From Mermis nigrescens (taxonomy: Eukaryota; Nematoda; Enoplea; Mermithida; Mermithidae), in assembly GCA_036768485.1 (NCBI GenBank), contig JAVLUZ010000271.1, positions 5,190,309 through 5,254,308 of the forward strand: a stretch of 64,000 nt of DNA, in the 5' to 3' direction. Positions 1 to 11,921 of this stretch are shown piece after piece. A model generated the notes under the pieces. The model searched no databases, had not been told where the DNA came from, and saw only the letters and a list, made by a program, of their open reading frames with translations. The position numbers were made by a program, and so were the translations under genes. How positions within the stretch are numbered: the first letter of the stretch is position 1; every line of letters starts with the position of its first letter.

Positions 1-975
1 TACAAAAATTATGGAAGTTAGGGTCACCCTGGGATGAAGAACTCGCTTGTGATTTGAAAAAGCAGTGGAATGAAATATGCTCAAAATGGGCTTCCAATAA
101 TTTATTTAAAATCAAGAAATTTATTTTACTTGCATTTGAAGAAGCTTCTAAAATAGCATATTCTGTGGAAATTTATTTGATTTTTGATTAACTCCAAAAT
201 TGAAAGGAACTGTGATTTGATATATTCTAAAAATCAAAATGCTTACTTATGATTTATTTTTGGCCATACTTTCTTTCTCTTTTGGTTCACTTCCAATTGT
301 TCATGACAAAAAATATTGTAGTGAATCCAGATTTAAAACTAATGTTTGCTTTATCAAGCGCTGTTATAAATTCTTTAGCCAACTTTAAGTGCACCTGCAA
401 ATGTATTATTCTTCTACACCTAAGTGCCTAAATAGGTGAATGTAATTAGTTTATTATTAACATGCCTTTAATTTTTATCCTTGAATTTTATAAAAATAGT
501 TTGATTCACTGTTCTTGTGATTTTGCTGCCCACTTGTTTAATAAATAATCTTAGAAAATATGTACTGCAACATGGTATTTTAACAATGTGAAAAACTGGT
601 TTTGGCTGTATTGAATGGAAGCAGGACAGATTTGATTACTTGCAAGCGCTTCCCCCATCACTGTCATGACTTGGAGGCTTTTGCCTGCTGCATTTCTGCC
701 CTGGGCTAATATCACCCCTCATTAGGCAACCTGGCCAGCCGGAATTCCTCCCTGGCAGCCATATTTACGCAGAACTTATGGATAGACAGATTTAATTGAT
801 ACACTCAAGCCAATGCCTGTGATGATGATAGAAAATGCATTATGTTGCCCACTTTTTTGTGGGGTGGCAGAGGTTGTGCTTAGTGGAATTCCATGGTCAA
901 TCATTAAGCCAATGACTTTTGATGATTTAGCGACTGTTATATGCAATTGTTTCAAACCAGCTTTGGCTAGGTGAT
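1..975. other. AT-rich intergenic sequence, nothing recognised
   Basis: No open frame here has a recognisable domain, and no RNA gene or terminal repeat was found. A stretch around 326-378 resembles 2246-2300 in the same orientation (both contain a run like GCGCTGTTATAAA), so the two could be decayed flanking repeats of the gag remnant between them, but the match is short and diverged. Confidence 0.4.
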
Positions 976-1510
976 TTGCATAGCATTCAATTGCATGCTC
1001 ATTGTCAAGAGCCTGGAGAACCAGTGAGTACATTTGCTATCGCCATTCAGCAGCTAATTACAGAAGTGTATCCTGATGTTGATTCAAACATCTGTGAGCG
1101 GCTAATACGCCAATTCTTCTTGTCCGGTTTAAATGCAGTGCTGTGGGAACATGATGCTTCCAGATATCCAATATCTTTCCACTAAGCTGGAAGCTTTGCA
1201 TGTGAAGCTGAAGCCCAGATTCTAAAATTTTGTGTCACCATTGCCAACAACTTCATTCCTTGTTGAATGATGATTAACATCCAATAAACTATCTAAAACC
1301 CGGCTCACCACAACATCAATCAAAGGCCCAAAATTTTGTGTGTACGCCTACTGGTCAATCAATTTGTTACAGCTGCAACTGACCTGGGCACATCGAAGCT
1401 CAGTACTGCCCCAACTGCCACCTATAGTCTTCTTGAAGCTTGGCCAGTTGTCTTGGCCATATCAGCCCCTATGCTACGGAGCAGCAACAATTTCAACAGT
1501 ATGTACCTAA
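976..1510 (+). pseudogene. Retrotransposon gag remnant with CCHC knuckle
   Basis: The first part (976-1185) reads like a retrotransposon gag core: an EPGE motif, then a stretch ending in an FFLSGLN-type motif, as in the 'retrotrans_gag' family where FxxGL is typical. About 170 bases downstream, after frame changes, a zinc knuckle is visible near 1367-1420 (C-Y-S-C, then G-H, then Q-Y-C), interrupted after the second cysteine by an in-frame TGA. Gag binds RNA and packages it into particles. No pol region follows in readable form, so this is a short broken relic. Family assignment is by motif only; whether Gypsy or BEL is not decidable here. Confidence 0.55.
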
Positions 1511-4500
1511 TTTGTGTCAGCCTGTAATGAATGTGTACAATGACAAAATTGACAAGTTTGATTCTAATAACGCTGACTGCACTTTATATGATCTAAAATT
1601 GTAAAATGAATTGTTGAAATCTCATAGCTCACTCAAATGACTTATTGCTTAAATCAAAGTAACACACCTAATGAAAGTTGTAACCAGCTACTATGTTATG
1701 TTCTACATTTGATATAATACATTAAAAACAAACATTTTTTGAGATTCAGAATTCGAAAAATTCACTTTGAAAATGCTAAAGAGATACTGGAATTCAGCAT
1801 GCAAGATCTCTTCAAAAGAAAAAAACTAAAGAAACTCTATACCCAATGAAACATAAATCCTCCAATGTTAGCTAGAATTTTGTCCTGAAATTCTTTCAAA
1901 TCATTTTATTCTCATTTTTAGCAATTTATAAACAATTTCCTATTGTTTCCCATTATTTTTGCTTGCTACCAATTTTGTCATGGATGAATAACAGCATCTC
2001 TTTTTCAATTAGTGCAGTAATTTGCAACATGATTGTCTATGCAGCTCTTTTTACCAAATTATCAACCTATACCTATTGAAGCTTGGCAATGTTTTGCCAT
2101 ACAATGTATTGTATCCATGTACCATTGTTTGCAATTTACTTATTATTTTATATTCCATTTTCACATACATACTCACAATTAGTTCATTGGCTTGCTCATT
2201 TTGTAAGATGTAGTTTTCATTCAATGGATAGGAAACATAGTGAGATCTAGATTTAAACTAAAGTTTGTTATCATGCGCTGTTATAAACTCCACATTGAGC
2301 AATGAGTGCTATTTCGCCTACAGTTGTGTTCCATGTCCACTCATTTTTTCTGGCAGACTGCTTGCACATGACTGTGGCAATTGCAATAATAGCATATTGG
2401 AGCTCCAACAAATGATTGTCTAAATGGGGTAAATTGACAGGCATATACTGTGCTTGTCAAAAAGTCAGAGGTTGTTACTGCATCTGTGATGCTATCTTAG
2501 CTGTTGGAAATGCAGAGTTAGTCAAATTAGCAATGGAACATTCTTTGTTCAAGGATAATTGAAGCTCGATTTTTCTTTGAGCTTGACACTGACGTGCTCT
2601 AGATCTGCTTCAGCAAAGGTTAATGGGTTTCCTAGCACACCATTGTAGATGCAACTCATGATGAAGGCTATTTAAGAAAACCATTTGGGCCATCTGGTCA
2701 CAAGCATTAAGTTGTAACTCTGGAAAGGCTTTTGGCTGTCAATTCTTGAATAAGTTTATGGAGAATTCTGAAACTGATTCACAAATTTCCCAACGTCGAC
2801 ATGCGAAGCTTGGTGCTTCTTAAATCACTTATGTGGGCTGGCTTGCTAAATGATCATGCAAACTGAATTGACCTGTCAAAATTGAGTGTGTCACGTACAG
2901 GCTGTGAAAGCACATTTTACATGCTTTCTGCTGATCCTGTAACAAAAAGGCAAAATACAAATGCTTATAATCATTGTCCCATGTTTGTGCGGCTGCCATG
3001 TGCTTAAATCTATCAAGCCATATTTTCTGACATTTTCCATGGGTAGACCATTGAAATATTGAATATTAAGACGTGGTGCAGTAGAACGTCAACCCCTTTA
3101 TTTGTCTAGCTGATGCTGATGCAAAAATCAGGTCTTTTGAACTTGCTCACAAAGTATACCAAAGCGTCATATATTTGATTCATTTCACCTCTTTAAAACA
3201 CATATACATACAAATTAATGATAAACCATTGAATTCAAATCCGTAATTCCATTCAATTATTTGAAATTGATTTATCGACTAAGAAGCCTGATTATATTGA
3301 TTCAAAAATTAATTTACAATCCAATGTCAAACTCAGAATATCAAAAACTCGTAGGAAAGGAATCAGATGCCAAAAAATCATTAGAATAGAAAATAACAAG
3401 TAGGTATATGCAGCAACTACGTATATAGCTAATTCTCTAAATCAAATATTCAACAAGCAACAATTTCAATAAGTCAATATGTATCAGATGGCAATAAGCT
3501 GAATGTCTCCTATTCCCTATTTTCCCAGACAATTACTCATTTTGTAATGCCCTGGGTTGGGTTGGGTCTTGTGTTGTTGGCTAGGTTTCTATCCATATTC
3601 ATGTACATAAGTGTGCATATGATGCAAATCATAAAGCATGTTGAGAAGACACTACTGTTTTACTAGCCAAATGAAGGCAATACTCTCTACTGTTTTTAGA
3701 AGTTCAAAACAATTGTACATAGAAAAATATACAGGTAGGAGAATGAAAACTAGTCCATTAAGTCGCAAAAGTTATCAGCTATGCATCACTACAATTATAA
3801 TCGCATTTTGGTTACAAAGGAGATGATATCTAGTTTAAACAAACTAGCAATTCTAAAAGATAAAATTAAAGTAAATAGAGCATTTGTAAATTGTGTGATT
3901 TTACAAATATTATTTTAAATATATATTAACATTAGCAATTGCAGAAAATTGGGTGGGCATTAAAGAACATTAATTACATTTACATATACATTTCAGCTGA
4001 TTGTGCACCTACAAATTAAAATTAGAAAGTGATAAATAAAATAAACAAAGTATTTTTGTTACAGATTGGAGTGTGTACCTATATTAAATAATACACTTGA
4101 ATGGCTCTTCAAGGAGAATATATAAGAATGAATGAATGTGGTGTGGTTCCATGTTGTAGTAATTTAATTAGTAAACTCTGGTTAAGTGACTGAATCACTG
4201 TGACGTTGACACGGGTACTTATATCTGGCCAAGTGCAGGTTCAAGTACAATTAATTTGGATAATGCAATGGAAAAGGATTAATGAATGAAACAATTTAAA
4301 TAACACAGCTTGACAAGACAAAAATAAATAAACGCTTAGGTGTCAGGTTACATTCCCCCCTCAAAACAAACAAAATGTACAAAATCACTAAAATCAGACC
4401 TTGTCGGAATCTTCCAAATCATTGTCTACTTGTGGGTAGTCTGCACAGGCATCCTAGGGATATTGCCATCCGAACTCTGCACAACTTGTTTCCTCCTATT

Positions 4501-5883
4501 TTTTACTCCTCATTCTTTTTGATCCTCAATTTGTCAAATTTGTTAAAAACTGATTTCATCAACGCTGAATTCATTGTATCTCTTTCTGGTAAAAACTTGT
4601 TCCTTCCGTTAAAAATCAAACAGTTTTGCGTTATCCAAACACCATTGATTTGTGTCAACCAAAATGTTCTTGTTCATAGCACATATCACCAATTCCACCA
4701 AAGTTTTTGCTTAGTGTAGGCAATGCTCAAGACACATGCTAGAATGATTCCCAGTTCTATTTAGTATGGACAAATAGACAATGGCATAATAATTCCAAAT
4801 ACATTTTAGCATTTAGGAACTTGTGCGTAATACTATACTACATATTCTCGCCGAACATAGGGAAAACGCTGAGGTTTGGCACCTCTGTTATTGACAAAAC
4901 TACTCCTGATGAATGAATAAGCATCACTGACAGTCATTGCACTAATACATTATCAAAGATAGATTTGATGCATGAGTCTAATAAATTCACAGCAAACGTT
5001 TTGTTGGTCAAAGTATTACAAGTGGAATACTTTTTAATGCATGTTTTGCTGTGTCCTTTAATAATGAGAATAATGTGCTTGTTTTCTTACATTTTTGCTA
5101 ATTATGACCTTTGGTTGTTCACTAATACAATGTTTATTTGATGCATCTAGATGACTTCTTAATTCTGCAATTTAATTCCACAATTTTTTGTTTTTGACAT
5201 GCAAAATCACCTTTTTGTTTATTGCCCTCTTAGGAATCCCTTTTTAATAATTGCATTCCCACTCCTTTAGTAAGTACATGTTATAGTCCACCATTTGACT
5301 GAATGGTCCAAGAACCAAATTGTCAGCAAACAGGCATGGTGGTGTTGGCAATAAAGGAGTCAAAAAAGCTACAAGTTCTGAAATATCAGGAATTTAAGAT
5401 TCTCATATTTATCTTGAATGAATAGCTATTACTAATCATTTATAACTTGCAATATCTCTTCATCTATCTGTATGAGAGATAAGATTTACATCACAAATTT
5501 TCTAACATTATTTGATGTAGCTACAACCTAATATTTATTATTATTATTTGCTCATTAATAATACAAGTTCATAATTTAGTATTATGAGAATAATTTTAAT
5601 AATTTATTTTGCTATCACTTGCTCAATTTTGATAATTTTATTTTAAAATAAATATGTTCAAATCTACCATAATTATGTATACTTACAACTGAAAAACAAT
5701 TTTCAGGACTAGCATACAAACAATTTATGTTTATACCTATTTTTGTAATTTATTTAGCAATATGTGCAAATAATTCAATTTGCTTAATTCTTAAAAGCAG
5801 TATAAATTAATGTTTATGTAGGATTATCTGTATATTTGTAAATTTATTAATTTTATGTGTCGGACATAGGAATTTTAACGTGA
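1511..5883. other. Gene-poor AT-rich stretch
   Basis: I see no supportable gene, RNA or complete mobile element. Open frames of 60-115 codons (for example 4375-4719) have biased, low-complexity composition and no motifs. The 2320-2830 part might be very old coding sequence with many stops, but I cannot assign it. Ends abruptly at the Polinton target site. Confidence 0.4.
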
Positions 5884-5889
5884 CACATA
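5884..5889. repeat. Polinton target site duplication, left copy (CACATA)
   Basis: CACATA directly precedes the AG that begins the left terminal inverted repeat; the same six bases directly follow the right repeat at 25252-25257. Six-bp duplications are the known hallmark of Polinton integration. Confidence 0.9.
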
Positions 5890-6440
5890 AGTAGTAAAGC
5901 ATGGCACTCTGGGTCGCCACCCACGGATTCAAACCTAAGAGTAATTTGCGTTTTGCACTTAAGTGCAAATTGCGTGGGTGGCACCCTAGAGTGTTTTGTA
6001 TGCGCTACTGGCATATGATTGGTGGTAGTGTAAACCCCCTGAACGCTACATACGTGCTTTTGCCATATAATTAATAGTAGTGTAAACAATGTACAGTCCT
6101 TCAACAGGTCACCTACTGGTCATCTAACTGGTCATCTATTGGTCAGAAAAACCAGAGGAAATGCAGTTTTCAATCGATTTGAGGGAGCAAGGTACCTATC
6201 AGTGTAAAGTGGAGGATCTAGAATTACCTAAATACCTAAGAAATATGGCTAACCAATCAGGTCATCTACCAGTCATCTGGTCATTTAATGGGTCAATCCG
6301 AGAAAAACATAGGCACTTTTCAATCAATTTTAACAGAGCAAGGTACCCAAGAGTGTAGAGTAGAGGACCTATAATTATATGAATACCTAAGAGGGGGGGG
6401 GGCGCGGCCATCCCTCCAGTCAGTCGGTCATCCAAAGGAA
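5890..6440. repeat. Left terminal inverted repeat of the Polinton
   Basis: About 550 bp that match the reverse complement of 24640-25251. The arm contains internal short repeats built on TGGTCATCTA (6110-6150, and again near 6258-6290), a GTGTAAAC motif occurring twice (about 6029 and 6080), and a palindromic core GCACTTAAGTGC near 5956. Open frames across it are not genes. A poly-G run marks the inner edge near 6393. Confidence 0.9.
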
Positions 6441-6693
6441 AACATAGCATGAATGAACTGAGTTAACTTTAAATCAATTTTATGGGGACCATTTATTCAT
6501 TAATTTTCAATCAAAAATAATAACAATTCAATGGGTAATGGGTTCTCCTAGACCATTTGTTAATACATAATTATGTTGCAATCAATTTTATGCGTACTTC
6601 TATCTATTTTATTTCTAAAAAAGCATAATAGGCGCAGATGCTAGCAAGCTACACAGAATTTACATATCAATTATCACGCATTGTGCACACAGA

Positions 6694-7567
6694 CTACTGA
6701 GTAAAATTGTCATCATAAACTGGATTATGTACAGAAAACAATGGATCACGTGGGTATATATCACTGTCCTGATTCCATTCAATCAGCTGGGGTGTATACA
6801 GATGCAGTTGTTCCTGTTCGTTCAATGTACTTTCATCCTGTTGAGTTCCAAATCCCGAGTCATAATTTAAAAATGCATCTAAATGCATCAACAGTATAAA
6901 AAACGCCAATTAGAAAAAAAGAAATATCACTACCACTTGTTTTTTCATCCTTTGTTGAAGAATTGAACTTCTTTCTCTGGCGGTTGACCATCACCATTCT
7001 CTATAGGTAAATGAATAAATTCTAAAACAAAAAAATGTTATTAATATAAGATTTACTTTTCATATTTTCGATCGCCTGCACAATATCATCTTTCTTGTCT
7101 TGCCAATTTTTAAATTGAGTTGGCGTCAATTCAGCCTGTTGCTTCTTCTTATCATTCTTAATAATCAATAATCTGTTGTTTGATACAACATCAGTTTCAA
7201 TCAACGCAAATGTGTTATTGGACAAATCGAGTTCTTCCATAATTTTTCCATGCAATAGTCCGTCCATAATTTGCTTTGTTGCTTTCACCAGCTTCTCGTA
7301 TTGATCTTCTACCATATTAATTCCATGTGTCGTGGGATAAAGGGGCGATCTACCAAAAACTTGGCAAACTCGAAAAGCGACAGTGACAACGCCCTTCCAT
7401 TTTGACACAAGGCAATACAAATTGGTCCCCAAATTAAATTCAAAACGCATGATTAACAAATTCAGAGCAGTACAATAAGACCAACCTAGCGACTCTAGCT
7501 TTGATAAATTTATGATTTTCTTACCAAAATTTTTAGTATATAAAGGTTTTTTGACGTCATCAGTCAT
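6694..7567 (-). CDS. Protein with two PC4-like (ssDNA-binding) repeats, spliced
   Basis: The last gene of the Polinton block. The ATG at 7567 is chosen because the longer open frame to 7585 begins with TTG. Residues about 65-100 (YPTTHGIN followed by a Q-Y-E-K-L helix) and about 125-175 (NRLLIIKND, then AELTPTQFKNW and an I-x-x-A-I helix) both resemble the C-terminal half of the PC4/p15 transcription-coactivator fold: a beta hairpin, a GI-x-L turn, then an amphipathic helix. PC4 proteins bind single-stranded DNA; a role in replication or late transcription is inference. The frame then enters a classic intron (GTAAATC at about 7059 to TTTTAG near 7025). The next exon includes an in-frame TGA. 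A third acidic piece (6694-6880) probably ends the protein. Frames do not join perfectly, so the 3' structure is uncertain. No strong homology recalled; the fold call is tentative. Confidence 0.5.
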
Positions 7568-7624
7568 TATGTTGCCTAGCAACAACTAAATAACACTGTT
7601 ATCCAATCGAAAATTGACTAAATC

Positions 7625-8956
7625 TTATACAGTGTAGTCGAAATAAACCTGGCGAGTGTGATCAATCATCAATAGGGAATCAAATTCAGCATAAATTATA
7701 CATTCAATACCACCAATGGGTAAGGCTTTCCCAAATTGCATTTCTAAACTAGTTGTTCCTTCTCGCATCAATTCCCACGTATTGGTATCGGTTCCATCGG
7801 CACTGAGTTCAAAAACAAAAAAGGTACTTCCATTTTTAAATCTTCCTACACTAATCATGTTTCCTTTATCATCCTGAGCAATTCCTAAACCATCAAACAA
7901 TTGAACATAGGAACGGAGAAATTGATTTCTGTCAAAATCTAGCCTGTAAGGCGTAGAGGGTACACTAGCTGCACCACTGACAATTTTAATTTCGGAAATT
8001 CCAAAATCTTGAAAATTGAATGGAGATAATGCATACGATCCTCTTGCTGCTTCAGCATTTACCATACCAACAACTATGCGTCTTGGCAATGGCCCACTAA
8101 ACAAAGAATTCAAAGGCGTTGACCTTCGGTTCTCCGTTACATGCAGTGTTGTAATTTGTGTGCGTCTGATTGGGTATTTTAAAGTTGTATGTTGTAGCAT
8201 TGATTCAAGGGCGAGTGAAATTCCTTCAGTGACTTCAACTTTTTTAACATAAAAACACATTTGTTTGACCTCTATTTTATAATCCGTAGCGGGGTTTTGG
8301 GCATTGTCGATCAAACAAAATTTATCAGTGTTTCTGTACAGCTCAAGACGCAACTCGCATTGGTTTATCAAAAATCTATCTTGAAGCATTAAATCCGCGT
8401 GCACTGGTGCCATCACTTCAATCCATGCACTATCCTTAAAAATATCCATTCTTTTATAATAACCATGTTTTTCACCCATTTTCTCATCATCGTAATCGGA
8501 ATAATACATTGCTGCTTGTAATTGGCTTTTCTTTGCATCTGTTCCAAAATTCAATTCCGTTTCTAAGAACGAACGATAGGCATACTTATCACCACTGTCG
8601 GAAATCAGTTTCCCATTAAGGAAGATTTTGATTTGTTTGAAAAACGTCTTTCCTATCAAGTTTATAGGTAATACAAGATCGCCACCTAAGGCTCCTTGCG
8701 TTTTGGTTAATTTGCACGCAGTGCCATCGGGTTTTGTAATACAAATCACAAAATAAATGTAATTTTTAGATAAGTCTATCATGTACATGTCGGGAGGCAA
8801 TCAAAACTCGTAAGGTCCGTCATTAGTACAGGGATTTTGCAATTGAACCTCGGACCAAAACGATCTTCGAATAGCCACTTGCGTTGTTGGAACAGTAAAA
8901 AGATCTAACTCGCTCTTACTACTAGGTATAGAGCTTTCATCCAATAGTTTACTCAT
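7625..8956 (-). pseudogene. MCP: Polinton major capsid protein (double jelly-roll), one in-frame TGA
   Basis: Encodes the hexon-type major capsid protein that builds the icosahedral shell. The ATG at 8956 begins MSKLLDESS, then a SELDLF motif and a W-x-E segment; an in-frame TGA at 8803-8801 (codon 52) interrupts it, then 391 uninterrupted codons follow. Seen features typical of the family: IDLS early, a basic E-N-R-R-S-T-P region mid-protein, a NPxTxY-like NPATDYKI, and an aromatic C-terminus ending YFDYTV. Full length about 443 residues, normal for Polinton capsid proteins. Its start lies 2 bases beyond the stop of the upstream basic protein. The TGA sits where arginine (CGA) would be a one-step precursor; no other stop or frameshift is present, so the break looks recent. 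Confidence 0.9.
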
Positions 8957-8958
8957 TA

Positions 8959-9441
8959 TTAGTCGGCAAAAACGTCCAAACCAACCGATTTAGGTCGCTT
9001 GTTTCTTCTAAATGAGGGTTTTGTGCTGCGCTTTCTCTTTTTAAGCACTCTAACTTTTGATTGTCTTTTACGTACGCCAATACCCTTTCCAGATTGATGA
9101 ATGCGGTCGGCGGTATCGCGTAACGCCTGAGCCGCGCCAGACCTTCCATGCTCAATAGCACTCTCTTTGAATTTACGACCCGTGGCTACATCGGCAGCAA
9201 TTTTTGATCCGCTTACTAACGCATGCTTTCCAATAGTTTTGAATAAAGGTAGAGCTAATCAATATAGGCTCTTGAAAAAACTGCCTAGCCCCTCCCTCCT
9301 GTGATAGGGAGTATAAGCTTTGAAACCTCTGATAGCGCCACCCAATTGGTACTGAGGATTTTTGGATAATGTGCTTTTGTAATATTCCAACCAATCATTG
9401 GCACTGCCGGGCACATAAATAACATGCATTTCTTTTTTCAT
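8959..9441 (-). pseudogene. pVI/pX-like basic minor capsid protein, one in-frame TGA
   Basis: About 160 codons. The ATG at 9441 overlaps the stop of the upstream penton gene (ATGA). The N-terminus is MKKEMHVIYVPGSANDW, followed by a tyrosine-rich segment and an R-x-x-G-L-G-S-F-F-K-S-L motif seen in the basic core/cement proteins of Polintons and adenovirus pVI/pX analogues. An in-frame TGA at 9261-9259 follows that motif; the same frame then continues to the stop at 8961-8959 with FKTIGK, an alanine/glycine-rich helix and a strongly basic tail (RKRQSKVRVLKKRKR). Such proteins link capsid shell and genome; the exact role is inferred from composition and position. Frame scanners would see only fragments because of the TGA. 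Confidence 0.8.
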
Positions 9442-10229
9442 TGAAAATAAGCAGAGCGTTTACAAAAATGAAGCTTTACTATGGTCTTTCCAAATTCAAA
9501 TGAAACAAATTCGTCAAGATCGGTCTTTATATTGATTTCAATCCAAGCTATGTCTTTCAGTAAAAGGGGTAAGTAATGGGGATTATCAAAGACTTTGTTT
9601 ATTATGCTACCAAATTTTCCTTGTACTTCAATAATGCGCAGTAATGGAGCCACAATATTGCCAATAATTTGATTTTCTACAATATTACTGTAAACATACA
9701 TGGTGTCAATATTATGCTTGTTTATATCAGGTGCATTAGTACTGTATACCCGAATAGGTTCAGTGTCCGACGTAAATCGGTATATTATTTGATCAAATCC
9801 CAAAATGCGAGATAGTTGTTTATTTGCATAAACACCCTTAATGATTGTAGGATCAAGGAAAAAAATTAGCTGATTTGTTGAAGCATTATACTCTATTCGC
9901 AGAATGGCGTTATAATCAATTTTATTTTGCATTTGTTTAAGACCATTTTGAATAGCGGTATTAATAACCTTGACAAGACTCTCAATGGTTTTGTAATTTC
10001 CAGCGGGGAAAATTATTCTTTCAAATTTCGACTCCATTTGTAACATGATATAATTTTCACCCTGCTTAATTGTATACCAGGAATGCGGGTAAATAAGTTC
10101 TACCAGGCCAACTTCCCAATCGCCATCCAGTAAAACTCTATGAGGCAATTTTACTCTAAAATTCGAAGCAGTACCATCTTTTTCAGTATTGCTGGGTAGG
10201 GTGATGTAAAATTGATTAGAATCCTGCAT
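9438..10229 (-). CDS. mCP: Polinton minor capsid (penton-type) protein
   Basis: 263 residues, apparently intact. The start chosen is the ATG at 10229 (MQDSNQFYITLPSN), because the frame upstream begins with TTG; a second ATG lies at 10235. The opening motif, S-N-Q-F-Y-I-T-L-P-S-N-T followed by N-F-x-V-x-L-P and then W-E-V-G-L-x-E-L-x-Y-P, is the signature of the Polinton minor capsid protein, which forms the single jelly-roll pentons at the capsid vertices. The stop TGA overlaps the next start, suggesting coupled expression from one transcript. No frameshift or stop is visible. Confidence 0.9.
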   Translation of the reverse strand: MQDSNQFYITLPSNTEKDGTASNFRVKLPHRVLLDGDWEVGLVELIYPHSWYTIKQGENYIMLQMESKFERIIFPAGNYKTIESLVKVINTAIQNGLKQMQNKIDYNAILRIEYNASTNQLIFFLDPTIIKGVYANKQLSRILGFDQIIYRFTSDTEPIRVYSTNAPDINKHNIDTMYVYSNIVENQIIGNIVAPLLRIIEVQGKFGSIINKVFDNPHYLPLLLKDIAWIEINIKTDLDEFVSFEFGKTIVKLHFCKRSAYFQ

Positions 10230-10280
10230 GACCATAAGCAAATTTTTTACTAAAATGATCAAAACACTAGCAAACGCGCT

Positions 10281-10794
10281 TTATATAAATTTCATCTTCC
10301 AGTGAGGTACACAAATTTGCGAAGAATCAAAACGACACGTAGTTGGACAAGCGTTATAAGTATTATTCATGAATTCACACACAATGCTATCATTACGGAA
10401 ATAAATTGGATCCTAAAACTGTACTAGTTTTTAAATTTCTGCAACAGTGAAATAAGAAAAATATACAGTACAAACCACAAGAGGCACTAAAGGAACTTTG
10501 GTAACGCGTTTTATTACAATACTGTGTATTGCTATTTCTAGACATAAATAACAAAAATGAATCCACAGAAGGCGCTAGTCCAAATGAATCAAAGTAATTG
10601 ACGCTGCCATCTGGATCAAAATAAAAAGCAACCCAGTGTTGCCCAGCTCGATTATGAGTGTCTGTATTGGCGATCAGCGCCAATGGACAGAATGGAATTT
10701 GCAAAGGTAATTGATCACTGGCAAAGACGCCAAGAAAGAGATGTTTCAGTAGGGTATCTTTTCTGACAATGTTTGCAATTTCAGCACCATTCAT
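10281..10794 (-). pseudogene. PRO: Adenain-like cysteine protease (maturation protease), 3' frameshift
   Basis: Starts at the ATG at 10794 (MNGAEIANIV), which overlaps the integrase stop (ATGA). The catalytic triad of the adenovirus-protease family is visible: His53 in QHWVAFYF, Asp69 in YFDSFG, Cys106 in SASCGLYC, with Gln99 just upstream as the expected oxyanion residue. This enzyme cleaves capsid precursors during particle maturation. The open frame stops at 10393, after an L-G-S-N-L-F segment, but the +1 frame continues with a plausible C-terminal tail to a TAA at 10281-10283, so a 1-nt indel in the T-rich stretch near 10395-10400 has truncated it. The catalytic core itself is complete. 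Confidence 0.88.
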
Positions 10795-11866
10795 TCTAAA
10801 TCGGATTCCAAAATCCACTCGTTAAACTTTTCTGGATATCCAAACCACTTTACCAACAATTGAACTTGCCCATCTTGCAATCGTCGTCTTTTTAACACAG
10901 TTTCGATCTTGGAAGCACGATTCTCAGTATACTTAATTTTCTGCAGCTCTCGTTCGTAAAACGTTCCAACAATGTCCTCACCACTCAAATCCACCAGTTT
11001 ATATACAGGCTCGGTTTGGTGACTGATTACGTGAGAAATTCTAAAAATTTCTTCAGTGTATTGAGGTTTATAGCTCTTGTCAAATATTTGACGGTACTTG
11101 GAAATGCGTACATAATCATTAATCGATAGTTTAGGCTTTTTTTATGTTTTAATTTTCCATACAATGTATTTAATACTTGTCGAACATTATCGACACTAAC
11201 ATCCGTGGGTTTCATTCTAATTGACCGGTGAATAGTGTTATTATAGTTTTGAACCAACTTATCCAGAATATTGATCCATTTGTATGTTGCATTTTTGGTA
11301 AAATAACGGTACATTCTATTTTTTAGCGTACGATTAAATCTCTCTACAATAGCACATTTAATATCTTCATTCTGAGATGTAAAAAAATCAATATTCTCTG
11401 ATTTGAGCAAATTTTGAAATTCATGATTGAGGAATTCCTTTCCCTTATCAGTACGAATACGCCATGGTTTACGTCCATCAGCAAGTATGCTCTTGAAAGC
11501 ATGGGCAACATTAGCACCAGATTTATTTTTCATTGGTTGCGCCCACGCATATTTGCTCAATACATCAATGCATGTAAGAATAAATTTAAAACCATCATTG
11601 TAATCCTTGAGTGAAGTCAGATCGGCAAGATCCAATTCCCATTGATGATCAATATCAAACACGTAAATTTTATTTTGCTTAAATTTTTTATAAGCCTGTT
11701 TATGTAGGGTATACGTATCTTGCGCAGATAACCATTTTTTGACTTGATTTAAAGTAATCGAGGGATCTTTCACCTTAGCAGCACTATATAACAATTTCAC
11801 ACTCGCAAAAGAAGATGGATTATCCAAATTTTTGTAAATGGATTCAAACAACCGTTTTTTGTTCAT
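10791..11866 (-). pseudogene. INT: Retroviral-type integrase with C-terminal chromodomain, one frameshift
   Basis: Inserts the element DNA into the host genome. The ATG at 11866 starts an N-terminal helical region, then a DDE core: Asp79 (WELDLADL), Asp140 (RTDKGKEF), Glu175 (VERFNRT), the D to E spacing of 35 being canonical. At a run of seven A (about 11140) the frame shifts by one. In the new frame come the K-P-K-L-S-I-N-D-Y-V-R-I SH3-like barrel, a VYKL-to-FYERELQK strand motif, and a chromodomain-like module ending V-K-W-F-G-Y-P-E-K-F-N-E-W-I. Polinton integrases normally carry this chromodomain, which recognises histone marks. The homopolymer frameshift is the only lesion and could be a sequencing artefact. 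Confidence 0.92.
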
Positions 11867-11921
11867 TTCAACTAGTAATATGAATCATTTTTGCAATATT
11901 GATTCTTTTATATAAAATTTT

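Noticed and set aside
249..5000. Several 60-115-codon open frames (such as 4375-4719)
   Set aside because: Short, no motif, many start at weak positions; expected by chance in AT-rich DNA of this length.
5853..6358. Open frames across the left Polinton repeat (5853-6104, 6161-6358)
   Set aside because: They lie inside the terminal inverted repeat and the right-arm counterpart does not keep them open in a comparable way.
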